Assembly (NCBI RefSeq): GCF_001590865.1
Contig: NZ_BBUY01000021.1
Span: forward strand, 1,115-34,813
Source: Streptomyces sp. NBRC 110611
GTDB lineage: Bacteria > Actinomycetota > Actinomycetes > Streptomycetales > Streptomycetaceae
Length of the DNA: 33,699 nucleotides
Reading direction: 5' to 3'
This document shows, piece after piece, positions 1 to 9,060 of the stretch. A program made the translations under genes and the position numbers. Under the pieces are notes generated by a model. That model was not told the origin of the DNA. It did no database searches and saw nothing but the letters and a program-made list of their open reading frames with translations. The stretch's first letter is position 1. Each line of letters starts with the position of its first letter.

Positions 1-50
1 ACGCACGGCCGCCGCACTGCTCATCTGGCTCCGCTCGCGAACAAGAACCC

Positions 51-236
51 TTACGTCACCAGGTCGTTGCGTGTACGAGCGATCTTGTTAATCAGACGGC
101 GGGCTTCCTCCGTCGGCGCATCGATGCCCTCCTCACCATGAGCAGCGGCGTCACTGCCTGAAGAAAACAGGGGCACCGGCGACACGTAGTCAACCACGCC
201 TTGGTACGTGGTGACATCGATGGACCCGTCGAGCAC
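51..236 (-). pseudogene. C-terminal remnant of an unknown protein, cut by the IS21-like element
   Basis: A 61-codon frame reads leftwards from a GTG at 236 to a TAA at 53-51, with mostly G/C-ending codons and a charged end (EARRLINKIARTRNDLV). I do not recognise the family. The frame begins only two bases from the proposed IS21-like terminus at 238, so it is more likely the tail of a longer gene truncated by that insertion than a complete small gene. No ribosome binding site can be judged, because the upstream bases belong to the mobile element. Confidence 0.3.
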
Positions 237-258
237 TTGTCAACGGTCATTCTGGACT

Positions 259-1930
259 GGCTCTGTCGCGAGTTCCGTGATTCCCGAGATGTTGATCTTT
301 GAGAGTCGTGATCATGCCGGGTGTCTGTCGCTGATCTTCTTGCTGCCCTGTTCCCGCACTTCGCCCGTCTGCACGTCGAGTTCGTGCGCGTCCTGGGCCG
401 GACGGTCCAGATCCGGGCCCGGGGCGAGAGGTTTCGGCGTCCTGTCCGGGGTGCGGGCAGGACGCGTCGCGGGTGCACAGCCGGTATGAGCGCAAGGTCC
501 CAGACACCGCGGTCGGGAACCAGCAGACCGTGCTCCACCTGCAGGTACGCCGGTTCTTCTGCGACTACGCCGGCTGCGAGAAGCGGACCTTCGCCGAGCA
601 GATACCCGACCTGACCTTCCGCTACGGCCGTTGCACGGTGCTGTTGCGCACGGTCCGCGAGGCGATCGCCCTCGCACTTGGCGGCCGAGCCGGCGCCCGC
701 CTCGCCGAAGTGCAGGCCATCGGGCTGGGCAAGGACGCGATGCTCCGGCTGATCCGTGCTCTGCCAGATCCCGCCGTCGGCGCGGTCCGCGTCCTCGGCG
801 TGGACGATTTCGCCCTGCGCAAGGGCCACTGCTACGGAACGATCATGATCGATATGGAGAAGCACCGCCCCGTCGCTCTTCTGCCCGAACGGTCCACCGA
901 CGCCCTGGCCGACTGGCTCACCGGACACCCCGGAGCCGAGGTCATCTGCCGTGACCGGGCCAGCTGCTACGCCGACGGAGCCGACCGCGGCGCCGGGGAA
1001 CGCCACCCAGGTCGCCGACCGCTACCACCTCTGGAAGAACCTCGCCGACGCCACCGAACGCCTGGTCAAACGCCTACGCTCCCAGTGGAACCCACCCCCG
1101 GCGAAGAAACCCGCCGCCACGCTCCCCGACCGGCCGGAGGGCGGACGTGCGCGCAAGGCCCGCGAACTTCATGCCGCCGTACACGCCCTCATGAACAAAG
1201 GAGTCAACCACACCGGCATCGTCCGCGAGCTCGGCAAGGACCCCAAGACCATCCGTAAGTACATGCGGGCCGCTGCCCCCGAAGAGCTGACCGGCGACAC
1301 CCCGGGACGCCGCCGCGGCATCCTCGACGACCACACCGCCTATCTGCTTGCCCGCTTCTCCGAGGGCTGCACCAGCGCCGACCGCCTCCACCAGGAGCTC
1401 ACCGAACGCGGCGTGAAGGTCAGCGAGCGCACCGTGAGGCGCTTCGTCCACACCCTCAAGAAGAACAACCCGCTCACCGCCAACCCGCCGGCCCCCACCG
1501 CCCGCGAGGTCACCACCGTCGTCCTGACCCACCCCGACCACCGCAGCGAGGACGACCGCACCACCCTCAAGGAACTCCGCGGCCACTGCCCCGATCTCGA
1601 CGCCGCTCACACGCTCATCGGCCGGTTCGCCGAGATGCTCGTCCACCTCCAGGGCCGCGAGAAACTTGAGCAGTGGACCACGGACGCCGAGCTCAGCGCC
1701 CTGCCTGAACTGCGAGGATTCGCCACCGGCCTCCGCAAGGACTGGAACGCCGTCATGGCCGGCCTCAGCCTCCACTGGAACTCCGGCCCTGTCGAAGGAC
1801 ACGTCAACCGCCTAAAGATGATCAAGCGTCAGATGTATGGCCGGGCCAAACCTGACCTCCTCCGCAAGCGCGTGCTCCTCTGCACCTGAAGATCAACACG
1901 GAGAGCGATCACGGAACTCGCGACAGAGCC
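259..1930 (+). mobile_element. ISL3-family insertion sequence
   Basis: Perfect 23-base terminal inverted repeats lie at 259-281 and 1908-1930, starting GGCTCTGTCGCGAGTTCC on the left, with a further inverted GTTGATCTT/AAGATCAAC match just inside. The 1672-base length fits the family. The 7-base CTGGACT occurs immediately outside both ends (252-258 and 1931-1937), which looks like the target duplication. ISL3 elements usually make 8 bp, so one base may have changed. The only gene inside is a frameshifted transposase. Confidence 0.85.
321..1889 (+). pseudogene. ISL3-family transposase, broken by two frameshifts
   Basis: The reading starts at GTG 321 (VSVADLLAALFPHFARL). It shifts frame near 425-440, where the zinc-binding CPGCGQDASRVHSRYER segment lies in another frame, and continues through RRFFCDYAGC, the DDE-type VDDFALRKGHCYGT segment and CRDRASCYADG. 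It shifts again near 985-1000 into APGNATQVADRYHLWKNL. The C-terminus has the usual WNSGPVEGHVNRLKMIKRQMYG and ends at 1889, 19 bases before the right inverted repeat. Total coding length is close to the full ~500 residues of the family, so only the frame is damaged. No programmed slippery motif is evident, so I call it inactive. Confidence 0.85.
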
Positions 1931-2029
1931 CTGGACTCCCCGGCGGCGGCCAGTAGTTCTCCCTGCTGGCGGTCGTGGAGGATTCCCCGCTCGCGGCCAA
2001 ATAACGCCCCACTCACGGGTCGGTGTGGA

Positions 2030-2821
2030 TCAGCTGAAGGTCTTCACCCCCTGTCCGCTGGTGGCCTGGGTGAGTCGATAGCTGTCACCCTGGGTGACAG
2101 CGATGTGAGCGTGGTGCATGAGCCGGTCGACGGTGGCGGTGGCCAGGGTCTTGGGCATGATCTCGTCGAAGCCGGAGGGGTGAAGGTTGCTGCTTACGGC
2201 GACCGAGCGTCGCTCGTAGGCGGCATCGACCAAGCGGTAGAAGCCTTCGGCTGCGTCCGGCGAGACGGGCAGGAGTCCGATGTCATCGACGGTGATCAGG
2301 TCGGAGCGGATGATCTTCGCGAGGGCTCGGGCGTTGGAGTCATCGGCTCGGTGGCGGCGGACCAGGGCTCCTAGGTCCTCGATGGTGAACCAGGTGACGG
2401 ACAGGCCAGCTTCGACCGCAGTCTGGCCCAGGGCTTCGGTGAAGTGGGACTTGCCGGTGCCCGAGGGCCCGCAGATGCAGAAGTTCTCGCGTCGGCCAAC
2501 CCATTCGAGGGTCTTGAGGGCGTCCTGAGTGGCTCTGGGAATGGAGGACTTGCCCTCTAGCCAGTCCCCGAAGGTCTTGCCGGTGGGAAAGCCGGCCCGC
2601 TTGCGGCGAGTGTGGAGGTTTGCTCGATCGCGTCCGGCGGCTTCCTCAGCCAGCAGAACCCTCACGACCTCGGCCGGATCCCATCTCTGAGCCTTGGCAG
2701 TCGGGATCAGATCAGCCAACGCTCGCCTGAGGTGAGGGAGCTTGAGACGCTTGGTCAGCTCGATCGCTTCCGCGAGCGGGTCGCCGCCGGAACCGGGAAC
2801 GGTGCGAAGTGGGGTGGCCAT
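2030..2821 (-). CDS. istB: IS21-family ATP-binding helper protein IstB
   Basis: This 263-residue protein is the AAA+ ATPase that assists the IstA transposase in IS21 target selection. The Walker A motif GPSGTGKS is at residues 118-125, Walker B-like DLITVDDIG lies about 50 residues later, and the N-terminal helical region (LKLPHLRRALADL) is typical. The length matches the family. Its ATG overlaps the istA stop as TGATG, indicating translational coupling. It is intact, but the partner istA is truncated and frameshifted, so it could act only in trans with another IS21 copy. Confidence 0.92.
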   Translation of the reverse strand: MATPLRTVPGSGGDPLAEAIELTKRLKLPHLRRALADLIPTAKAQRWDPAEVVRVLLAEEAAGRDRANLHTRRKRAGFPTGKTFGDWLEGKSSIPRATQDALKTLEWVGRRENFCICGPSGTGKSHFTEALGQTAVEAGLSVTWFTIEDLGALVRRHRADDSNARALAKIIRSDLITVDDIGLLPVSPDAAEGFYRLVDAAYERRSVAVSSNLHPSGFDEIMPKTLATATVDRLMHHAHIAVTQGDSYRLTQATSGQGVKTFS

Positions 2822-3967
2822 CAGGCGAGATCGCTTTCGTCGTACTCGGCAGTGTCCGAGGTGGGGGTGGGAATGCCAAACGAAGCCCAGGCGGACGTGC
2901 CGGGCTGCAGCGAGTGGCCCTCGCCGCGGAGAATGGGAGCCGTGTGACCGCGTGTGGCCTGGTAGTCGAGGATGGACAGGAGGTCCTTGTCCGCGAACCG
3001 GCCGGTGACCGCGGCCGTTCCCAGAGCCCGGTCAACGTCAGCGACCGAGTAGAGCTTGGAGAGCCCAACGGCCTCGTTCATCTTCGTCTTGATGCGGCGA
3101 ACACCAGTCGAACCCGCTTCCACTAGCCAGGACGCGGCGCCGAGCCCGAGCGCAAAAGGCGGCTTCCTCAGCCGAGGCAGCCTTGGGAGTGCGGTCAGCC
3201 TCCCTAACCCGCCGAGGCAGGTAGTGGCTGTCGTCCAGGACCCGATCACCCGGCCGCCCCCGCCGGTGACGAGCAATTTCCTTGGTCAGACCGTCCTCGT
3301 CAACGGCGGTGACGATCAGCTCGTCGCCGTGGAAGCGGGCCCAGACGCGCGTGTCGATCAACTCGTGCGGGACCGAGTATCGGACCGCCTCGACCGAGAT
3401 GGTTGAGTCCCAGTTGACGCGCCTGGTGGTCCCGAACGACGCGGTGAAGGGCCGCCGCGGCAACGGGTGGAGACGCTGCAGTTCTTCCGCGAGCCGCTCG
3501 TCCGGGCGACGGCGAATCGCCCTGTGAACACGGGAGTTGACTTCATCGCAGAAGTCCCGGCAGGCCGCTTCGAGCTCGCCGAAGGTCTTGTAGTGGTCAC
3601 GCAGGTTGACGTCCTTGGGGACCAGGTCCGCCTTCGCGATACGGACCGTTGCCTCCGAACCACCCTTGCTCTCCGGATCCGCAGGCAGGCAGGTGCGAAT
3701 CGTGGTGCCGTAGTGCCGGGCGACTTCCACGATCTCCGGGTTGCGGACCGCGATCCCGGCAACATGATCGGTGGTGACGGTCTTCTCGTTGTCGGTCAGA
3801 ACGTAGGCCAGCACCCCACCGAGCCGGCGAAACGTGGCGTCCAGGCACGACGTGATGGTCGGCAGCGTCTTGTCCCAGATCGGGATCACGATCCGGAAGC
3901 GGGACCAGGACAGCCAAGCACACCACAGAACTGTTCGGCGCCCCTGGATAGTTGGACCGTCGCCGAA
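2821..3967 (-). pseudogene. istA: IS21-family transposase IstA, C-terminal part only, frameshifted
   Basis: From 3967 leftwards the frame gives FGDGPTIQGRRTVLWCAWLSWSRFR, then LTDNEKTV and DPESKGG, all typical of the rve/DDE core of actinobacterial IstA, and continues into the C-terminal DNA-contact region. At the run of four A on the plus strand (3154-3157) one extra base shifts the frame. The continuation (ALGLGAASWLVEAG, then KTKMNEAVGLSKLYSV) is in the next frame and ends at 2823-2821, overlapping istB. The N-terminal helix-turn-helix half is absent; a group II intron lies at its place. Confidence 0.85.
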
Positions 3968-4030
3968 GTAGGGTCGGCCCGAAGCACGGTACTGGCCTTT
4001 CGACCAGCCCGTTTCCTCAGGCCGCCCTCC

Positions 4031-4065
4031 GAACCGGACGTACCCGTTGGCCGAGCATCCGGCTC
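4031..4065 (-). ncRNA. Group II intron domain V
   Basis: The minus strand reads GAGCCGGATGC, then a loop region, then GTACGTCCGGTTC. The outer arms GAGCCGGA and TCCGGTTC pair, giving the ~34-nt catalytic hairpin of group II introns, placed 20 bases downstream of the reverse transcriptase stop. A second stem, which I take as domain VI, follows (about 3968-4022), with an inner GGTCGAAAGGCC hairpin and a candidate bulged A in the CCCTAC end. Confidence 0.75.
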
Positions 4066-4085
4066 TCCACGAGCCCGAACGATAG

Positions 4086-5533
4086 CTATCCGGTGGCCGG
4101 TTGTGCCTTCTCACTCCACGGGTTCGGGATGCGTGTTCCCCGGTATCGGTAGCGAACGATCTCCACCTTCGCCGGGTTGAACAGCCGCACCCCGTCCTGC
4201 CACCAAGTCGCACCGACCTGATCGCCTTGATAGCGGCGCTTGAGCTGCTTCCAGGGAACTCGGCGGTGCTTTCGACGAATCCATAGCCAGACCCGATGCC
4301 ACGTGTAGTAGCCCAGGTACTTCAGGCTCGCCTTGGCGGCCGAGTGCCGGAAGTAGTTCGTCCACCCCTTCATCAGCCAGTTCAGCTGGATGAGCAGTTC
4401 GTCGAGTGAGTGTCCGATGTTCCGTCTGCTGATCGCCTTGACCTTCCGCTTCACCGCCTGCATCGACGGCTTGCTCGGGTAGGTGTAGACGTACTGCTTG
4501 TCCGTCCCCCTCTTACGATACTGCTGGATGCGGAAGCTGAGGAAGTCGAACCCCTCGTCGATGTGAGCGATGCTGGTCTTGGCCTGCGACAGCCGCAGCC
4601 CCATCGCCTCCAGCACCGTCGCGACCTCGCTCTTAAGCTCCTCGGCGTGATGCCGCGAGCCATTGATCATGACCACGAAGTCGTCCGCGTACCGGATCAA
4701 CTTGAAAGTTGCTCCGCCGCGGCGACGGTGCCAAGCTCTCGCCGATGTCGTGCGGCCGATCGTCTGCCAGAACCGGGCGAAGTGCTCGTCCAGGACCGAC
4801 AGGGCGATGTTGGCCAGCAGCAGCGAGAGGATGCCGCCCTGGGGCGTTCCGATGCGAGTGTCCCTGGTGACCTGGCCCTCTGAGAGAATCCCGGCCTTCA
4901 AGAACGCCTTGATCAGACGCAACACCCGCTTGTATCCGACGCGTTGACGCACTCGGCCCATCAGGGCAGTGTGGTCAATCTCGTCGAAGCACGCCTCGAT
5001 GTCACCCTCCAACACCCACTCATAGCCTCGGGTGGCGAAGTAGTGGATCTCGGCGATCGCGTCGTGCGCTCTCCGGTTCGGACGGAAGCCGTAGGAACAC
5101 GGCTCGAAGTCCGCTTCGAAGATCGGCTCAAGAACGATCTTCAGAGCCGCCTGCACCACCCGGTCCGCGATGGTCGGGATGCCCAGCCGGCGCATCTTGC
5201 CGTTGCGCTTGGGGATGAGCCTTTCCCGGACCGGGACCGGTTGGAATTCACCGGATTTGAGTAATGCCCGAATCTCGTCGAGGTAGACCTCGACGCCCTG
5301 GCCGCCTTCGATCCTGCTGACGGTCCGGCCGTCGACACCGGCCGTTCGGGCACCCTTGTTGCCCCGTACCCGACCCCACGCTGCCAGCAGCGTCGCGGGA
5401 TCGCAGACGAGATTGAACGATCATCGAATCGACGCGACCGGTCTTCGGCCGCCCATCGGTGCAGCTTGCGCTGGATCCTCAGTACCCGCCCCCAGACCGC
5501 ATCCGGGTCCACGGGCGGTGCGGCGGTATTCAC
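4086..5533 (-). pseudogene. ltrA: Group II intron reverse transcriptase/maturase, one N-terminal frameshift
   Basis: The likely start is GTG at 5533 (VNTAAPPVDPDAVWGRVLR). The frame changes near 5418-5422, just after RSRRFDD, where one base appears to be missing, and resumes as FNLVCDPATLLAAWGRVRGNK. The rest is undisturbed: RT motifs with YGFRPNRRAHDA, DIEACFDEIDH, GTPQGGILS and the catalytic YADD, then the group II maturase domain (WMKGWTNYFRHS...LGYYTWHRVWLWIRRKH). There is no C-terminal HNH endonuclease. About 480 residues matches the family. As written the frameshift abolishes full-length translation; a sequencing error is possible. Confidence 0.85.
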
Positions 5534-6143
5534 CACTGGCCTCCTGCCCTTCCAGTCCGCTTGCTGCGGACTCGCTGCCTTCCTTCGCCATGTGGACGGC
5601 TTTCCCGTCCTCGGACTACTACGAAGGCTCCGCCCCGCTCCACGGCCGTCAGCCGGCGGTGGGCCTGCCCCCAACCACGCTGGTGGCGTGGGCGGTTTGG
5701 CAGCCATGGAGCGGTTCCCATGTTCACTGTGTTTCGATCGGCGGGGGCGGCACCCAGCTTTCTCCCGGCAGCCTCGCCACGGTTACGCCGCAGACCTTCA
5801 CCGTGGCCTCCGGCACCGGCCAATACATCCGGCGCCGGAGTCGTCGACATGTACGACACCAGTCGACGCGTACTGCATCCCGGCCTATATCCACCAAGTT
5901 GGGGCCGGTGGGCTTCCTTTCGAGAGGTCAACCACTGGTTTCACTCGCGTTGTACCTATCCCCCTCGCTTGCCGGACCCAAGCCGTCTGGTAGTTCCGGC
6001 CCGTCCCGTCGTTGTCAGGGCTGCTTCCCGCCCTCCCCGGCACCTCCCGGCACCTCCCGGTTCAGGCTGCCCTCAGCTTCAAGTCCCCTGCTGCGACAGG
6101 GCGACTGAGAAGGTCTTGCACCTCCTTCGAAACACAGCGCCAC

Positions 6144-6915
6144 ATGGCGCACGTACTGCTGCACCCAGGCTTGCCGCAGCACCCGGACCTGGGGAAGCAG
6201 CCGCAGGTGGGGCGGGGCATCGTCGCGGAAGAGTTCGCTCATCAGGTGTATGCCGTCCTCTCCCACCTGCAGGACGTAGGCGGACAGCGCCTCCTTGGTC
6301 CGCGGCAGGCGCTCGTAGCGGACCGGACGGCCGTAGCGTTTTCCCCAGTCGGGCATGACCACCGCTGCCAGCCACTCGTCGCCAGCCACGGCGAGTTCCT
6401 CCAGCGCCGCCCGCAGCGTCTCGCCCACCAGCTCGACGCGATTCAGGCGGCGGACTGCGGCGAGCACGTGGGTGGAATCCGTCCGCACCCGGCCCCGGCG
6501 CCCCACGAGCCCGGCCTCGGCCAGGCGCTCGACCATCAGCGCCAGGAGCCTGTCCGCCCGGTCGTCCTGAGCCAACCGGTCGCGGAACTCGCTGAGCACC
6601 GAATAGTCGAAGCCGGGATCATCCAACTCCAGCCCCAGGCAGTAATTTCCAGTCCAGCCGGCAGCGGACCGTCTCGGCAGCCTGACGGTCGCTGAGGTTC
6701 TCCGCGTACTGAAGCACCGACACCAGGGCCAGCCGGGCCGGCGAGATCCCTCGGCGTCCATTCACGGGAAACCAGTCGGCGAAATCACCATCCGCGAAAA
6801 GACCGTCCAGCCGGTCCCGCACCCACATCGCCGCCGTGCCACGCAGGTCGCTCGCCCGAGCCATCCGAGCCGTCAGCGACGGGATAACCCGCCCGGACCC
6901 CGAGCCCATAGACAT
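6144..6915 (-). pseudogene. IS1182-family transposase, N-terminal part, frameshifted and truncated
   Basis: Starting near the ATG at 6915, the frame gives MWVRDRLDGLFADGDF, the RRGISPARLALVSVLQYAE segment and RQAAETVRCRLDW. A single extra base near 6646-6649 shifts the frame. The next frame gives YCLGLELDDPGFDYSVLSEF, RVRTDSTHVLAAVRRLN and QAWVQQYVRH, all characteristic of actinobacterial IS1182. Homology stops at about 6144, roughly 250 residues in, where a full transposase would continue for another ~250 with most of the DDE core. A possible left end (GGCTCTGATCAACATTTCG on the minus strand) lies near 7026-7044. Confidence 0.8.
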
Positions 6916-7011
6916 CGAACCACCCCTCCCACGAGCCGAACCTCCAGACCAGCACAGCAGACGCCGCCCCAACTGCCCGGAAGACCGCTCCATCACCCCC
7001 GCAGGTGAAGA

Positions 7012-7362
7012 TCACCAACAGCATCCGAAATGTTGATCAGAGCCACTTGCCATGGCCGCCGTCACGCCGACGATGCGGTACTTGCGCATCACGCGGGCCG
7101 CCTTCTTTTCATTGATGCGCATGCCGTGGGCGTCGCGGAGTTCGGCGGTGGTGCGCGGGGCGCCGTAGGTGCCGTCCGAGTCCGCGTGCACGGCCCGGAT
7201 CCTCATCGCCGGGGCCTGGTCGTCCCGCTCGCGCCGGGCACGGGCGTCGCGGGATGCGCGCCACTTGTAGTAGCTGGAGTGGACGACGTCTAGTACCTGG
7301 CAGAGCCGCTTGACCGGGAAGGTCTCGCGCTGGTCCTCGATGAACTGGAAGCGGCTCGTCAC
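7012..7362 (-). pseudogene. IS3-family OrfB, N-terminal fragment
   Basis: It begins at GTG 7362, overlapping the OrfA stop as GTGA, and reads MTSRFQFIEDQRETFPVKRL, then SSYYKWRASRDARARR and RIRAVHADSDGTYGAPR, the usual start of IS3 OrfB. Similarity ends around MRKYRIVGV (about 7055), where IS1182 end sequence takes over. The DDE integrase core is missing, so this is a truncated remnant cut by the neighbouring element. Confidence 0.85.
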
Positions 7363-7707
7363 CAGGTCATCTCGAAGCGGAACTTCGTCGCCTTCCTGAG
7401 AATGTCGCGTTCCTGGGCGAGCGTCGCGTTCTCCTTGCGCACCTGCTTCAGCTCCGTGTGCAGGGCCGCTATCTCAGCCTTGAGCTCTTCCTCCCGGCTC
7501 GGCTCGCTCACCGCGGTCGGCTCCTTGATCGTGCTCGTGGTGGTGCTGTGCTCGCCGTGGTGGGCCCGTGTCCAGGCCAGCAGCGTGCCCCCGGATCCCT
7601 AGATCCTTGGCCACCCCGGCCAGGGTGAGATCCAGATCGGACAAGTACAGCGTGACGGCGTCCACCTTGAACTCCGGCGAATAAAACTTCATCACCATAA
7701 GGGACAT
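7359..7707 (-). pseudogene. IS3-family OrfA, frameshifted
   Basis: MKFYSPEFKVDAVTLYLSD...GVAKDLGI is the helix-turn-helix start of an IS3 OrfA. At the run of five C on the plus strand (7588-7592) one base is extra. With it removed the frame continues RGTLLAWTRAHHGEH, then the leucine-zipper-like segment EELKAEIAALHTELKQVRKE and ERDILRKATKFRFEMTW, ending at 7361-7359. The stop overlaps the OrfB start, the arrangement used for frameshift-controlled OrfAB fusion in this family. Element-end-like sequence GGTGGACACC (minus strand) lies near 7740-7750. Confidence 0.8.
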
Positions 7708-7767
7708 CTCTTCCTCGGCCCGGGTCAGGGCCCGATCGAGGTGTCCACCACCCAGGGGGAAGTGCCC

Positions 7768-7937
7768 ACTACCAACAGTTCAACCGCGACCACGCACGCC
7801 TACGAGCACCCGCGAACGCGCCTTCGCCAGACTCAAGCAGTGGAAGATCTTCCACAAGGCACGCTGCAGCACCAACCGCATCAGGCAGGTGCGTCGCTGC
7901 CGTCCACACCCTCCTGATCTGCGAAAATGGAGGATGA
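7768..7937 (+). pseudogene. IS5-family transposase, C-terminal remnant
   Basis: Read across two frame changes, this stretch gives YQQFNRDHARLRAP, then ERAFARLKQWKIFHKARC and STNRI, then VAAVHTLLICENGG with a TGA at 7935-7937. This is the conserved end of a DDE transposase common in Streptomyces. Everything upstream is replaced by the IS3 element, which probably inserted into it. Confidence 0.75.
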
Positions 7938-8157
7938 AAGAGACTCACTGATCGCCCGAACTCTCCTGCGGCGACACCGAAACCATTCCTGGACAGCGGA
8001 CACTCATTGCTCACATCCGGAGAGACACCCTTTCTAACACCAAACCCGCACATCGCAGACCCACGTAGCGGCACCGTCGACCCCGTTCGGATTCGTGCCG
8101 AGTGGGGATTTGTGTATTCTTGAGCTACTCCAGCCCTCTCCCCGCTATCGTGCTCTC

Positions 8158-8397
8158 ATGACCGCCTACGAAGCCCTCGCCGTTGACTTGCTCCGCCGCA
8201 CCGAAAGCTCGATTGACGCGATTGCTGGCCTCGCCGTGGACACGGGAATCACGTTCACGGTCGATGACATCGTGCAGCGAGTTGAAGACGAGCTTCCCGA
8301 GGGCTATCCGGAGTGTACGGCCGGCGCTATGTCCCGGCGGGACGTGGTCGCGGAAATGGCGCGGGATCTGCTGTCGAGCGCGGGAAACCAGGAGTAA
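8158..8397 (+). CDS. Small hypothetical protein (79 aa)
   Basis: I do not recognise the family. The chosen start, ATG 8158, gives MTAYEALAVDLLRRTES; an earlier in-frame ATG at 8095 would add 21 residues with poor coding character. The protein is acidic and predicted soluble, with two helix-like halves (LAVDLLRRTESSIDAIAGL and SRRDVVAEMARDLLSSA) around a central ITFTVDDIVQRVEDELPEGY. It is the first of four closely packed small plus-strand genes ending at 9028, a layout like accessory modules of actinobacterial integrative elements or phages. Upstream is only IS debris, so its promoter must lie within about 8000-8157. Confidence 0.55.
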   Translation: MTAYEALAVDLLRRTESSIDAIAGLAVDTGITFTVDDIVQRVEDELPEGYPECTAGAMSRRDVVAEMARDLLSSAGNQE

Positions 8398-8432
8398 CGC
8401 AGCACCCGTGCTACCGAGGGAGAGGACCCATC

Positions 8433-8522
8433 TTGGAACGGACAAACGGCATTCGGGCCATCACAGCAGCCTGCTTCGCTGTGGTCGGCGCAGTGCTCTT
8501 TCTCATCCCCTTCTACCACTGA
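8433..8522 (+). CDS. 29-residue single-span membrane peptide, TTG start
   Basis: The TTG at 8433 follows a strong purine tract, GAGGGAGAGGA at 8416-8426, with good spacing. The peptide is ERTNGIRAITAACFAVVGA followed by VLFLIPFYH, a short charged head and one hydrophobic span of about 19 residues. It lies 35 bases after the preceding gene and 55 bases before the next. The size and the well-placed ribosome binding site favour a real membrane micropeptide, but no family is recognised. Confidence 0.45.
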   Translation: MERTNGIRAITAACFAVVGAVLFLIPFYH

Positions 8523-8577
8523 CCAGTCAGTGAGATGCCCCGTTCGGCTGCGTGCCGGGCAGGCTTAGAAACACGCA

Positions 8578-8691
8578 ATGACCAACCTGCACGAACTAAC
8601 CGCCTGGCACGCTGCCCACACGACCACGCTGCTTCTGATCGTGCGAATTCGTCCGAACCGAAGGGAGGGCGGAGATGGAGCAGAACACTGA
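8578..8691 (+). CDS. Small hypothetical ORF (37 aa) overlapping the next gene
   Basis: ATG 8578 to TGA 8691 encodes MTNLHELTAWHAAHTTTLLL then IVRIRPNRREGGDGAEH. The stop lies 17 bases inside the following gene, which has its own strong ribosome binding site, so translation could be coupled. The Thr/Leu-rich centre followed by a basic tail could be membrane-associated. No family is recognised; support comes only from position and overlap. Confidence 0.35.
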   Translation: MTNLHELTAWHAAHTTTLLLIVRIRPNRREGGDGAEH

Positions 8692-9028
8692 GGTAGTAGC
8701 GCGCGAGTCCACCGCAGAGGTCATGTCCGTAGCCGACCCGCAATCCGGCCAGATCCGACTCCTGTCCGACCGCTGTAGGAGCTGCATCCTCAACCCAGCT
8801 GAATACCGCCTCCCCATCCCACCAGACCGCCTCCGCGAATTCCTCACCAGGGTACGCGAGGCCAATGGACACGTGGTGTGCCACCGTACCCTGCCCGACT
8901 GGGCACCTACCGGCGTGAAGCCAGCGATGTGCCGTGGCTTCATCGATACCTACGGGCTACCCCACGCCGTACGCGCGGCCCTGGCCATGGGTGCAGGTCA
9001 CCTCGCAGAGCAGCACGACTTCCCCTGA
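8675..9028 (+). CDS. Cys-rich hypothetical protein, putative metal-binding (117 aa)
   Basis: ATG 8675 is preceded by GGGAGGGCGGAG, a strong ribosome binding site. The protein has DRCRSCILNP at about residues 33-42, NGHVVCHRTLPDWAPTG around 64-80 and KPAMCRGFIDTYG around 82-94. This spaced C-x2-C ... CH ... CRGF pattern belongs to a family I associate with Streptomyces integrative elements and phages, with no established function. The four cysteines and the histidine could bind a metal; that is inference. It is the last gene of the small-gene row and is followed by a hairpin terminator. Confidence 0.7.
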   Translation: MEQNTEVVARESTAEVMSVADPQSGQIRLLSDRCRSCILNPAEYRLPIPPDRLREFLTRVREANGHVVCHRTLPDWAPTGVKPAMCRGFIDTYGLPHAVRAALAMGAGHLAEQHDFP

Positions 9029-9060
9029 CCACACACAACCGGCAAGCGCGAGTCCAGCCA

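Larger units (their letters stand above)
238..2010. repeat. IS21 terminal multiple repeats, split by the ISL3 insertion
   Basis: On the plus strand four units of 22-25 bases follow one another. Unit 1 is 238-258 continued by 1938-1941, unit 2 is 1942-1964, unit 3 is 1965-1988 and unit 4 is 1989-2010. Each has a GGNC core near its start and ends in a C run (CCCC, or CCCT in unit 2). IS21-family ends usually carry such repeats as IstA binding sites. The ISL3 element and its target duplication (259-1937) interrupt unit 1. Confidence 0.6.
238..3967 (-). mobile_element. IS21-like insertion sequence, partial, with two nested insertions
   Basis: The minus strand carries istA then istB with the TGATG overlap usual for IS21. 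The istB-side end reads TGTCAACGGTC at 238 and is followed, after removing the ISL3 insert, by four imperfect direct repeats of the kind IS21 transposases bind. The istA half beyond position 3967 is missing: a group II intron starts there, and the sequence on the intron's far side is not istA. The second end of the element is therefore not visible. Transposition is improbable because istA is truncated and frameshifted, although istB is intact. Confidence 0.7.
3968..6044 (-). mobile_element. Group II intron with reverse transcriptase, inserted in istA
   Basis: On the minus strand an intron-encoded reverse transcriptase/maturase is followed by a domain V hairpin and a domain VI-like stem ending in CCCTAC, directly before the istA codons TTCGGCGAC. 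That gives a 3' boundary at 3968. The 5' boundary is uncertain: GTGCC, a plausible start, occurs at 6044 and again at 6054 because a 10-base unit is repeated there. A segment near 5958-5983 (ACAACGCGAGTGAAACC on the minus strand) resembles conserved domain I sequence. The sequence upstream of the intron is not istA, so the locus has been rearranged or the 5' exon lost. Confidence 0.75.

Noticed and set aside
92..1006. 304-codon minus-strand open frame
   Set aside because: It lies antisense to the ISL3 transposase, crosses the element's end, and has Arg/Pro-rich shadow composition with no family motif.
5400..5430. Programmed frameshift in the intron reverse transcriptase
   Set aside because: No slippery heptamer or stimulatory structure is evident and the family does not use programmed shifts, so a mutation or sequence error is more likely.
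6040..6060. Tandem GGCACCTCCC repeat as a CRISPR- or iteron-like array
   Set aside because: Only two units are present, and they sit at the uncertain 5' end of the group II intron. No array with regular spacers was seen anywhere in the window.
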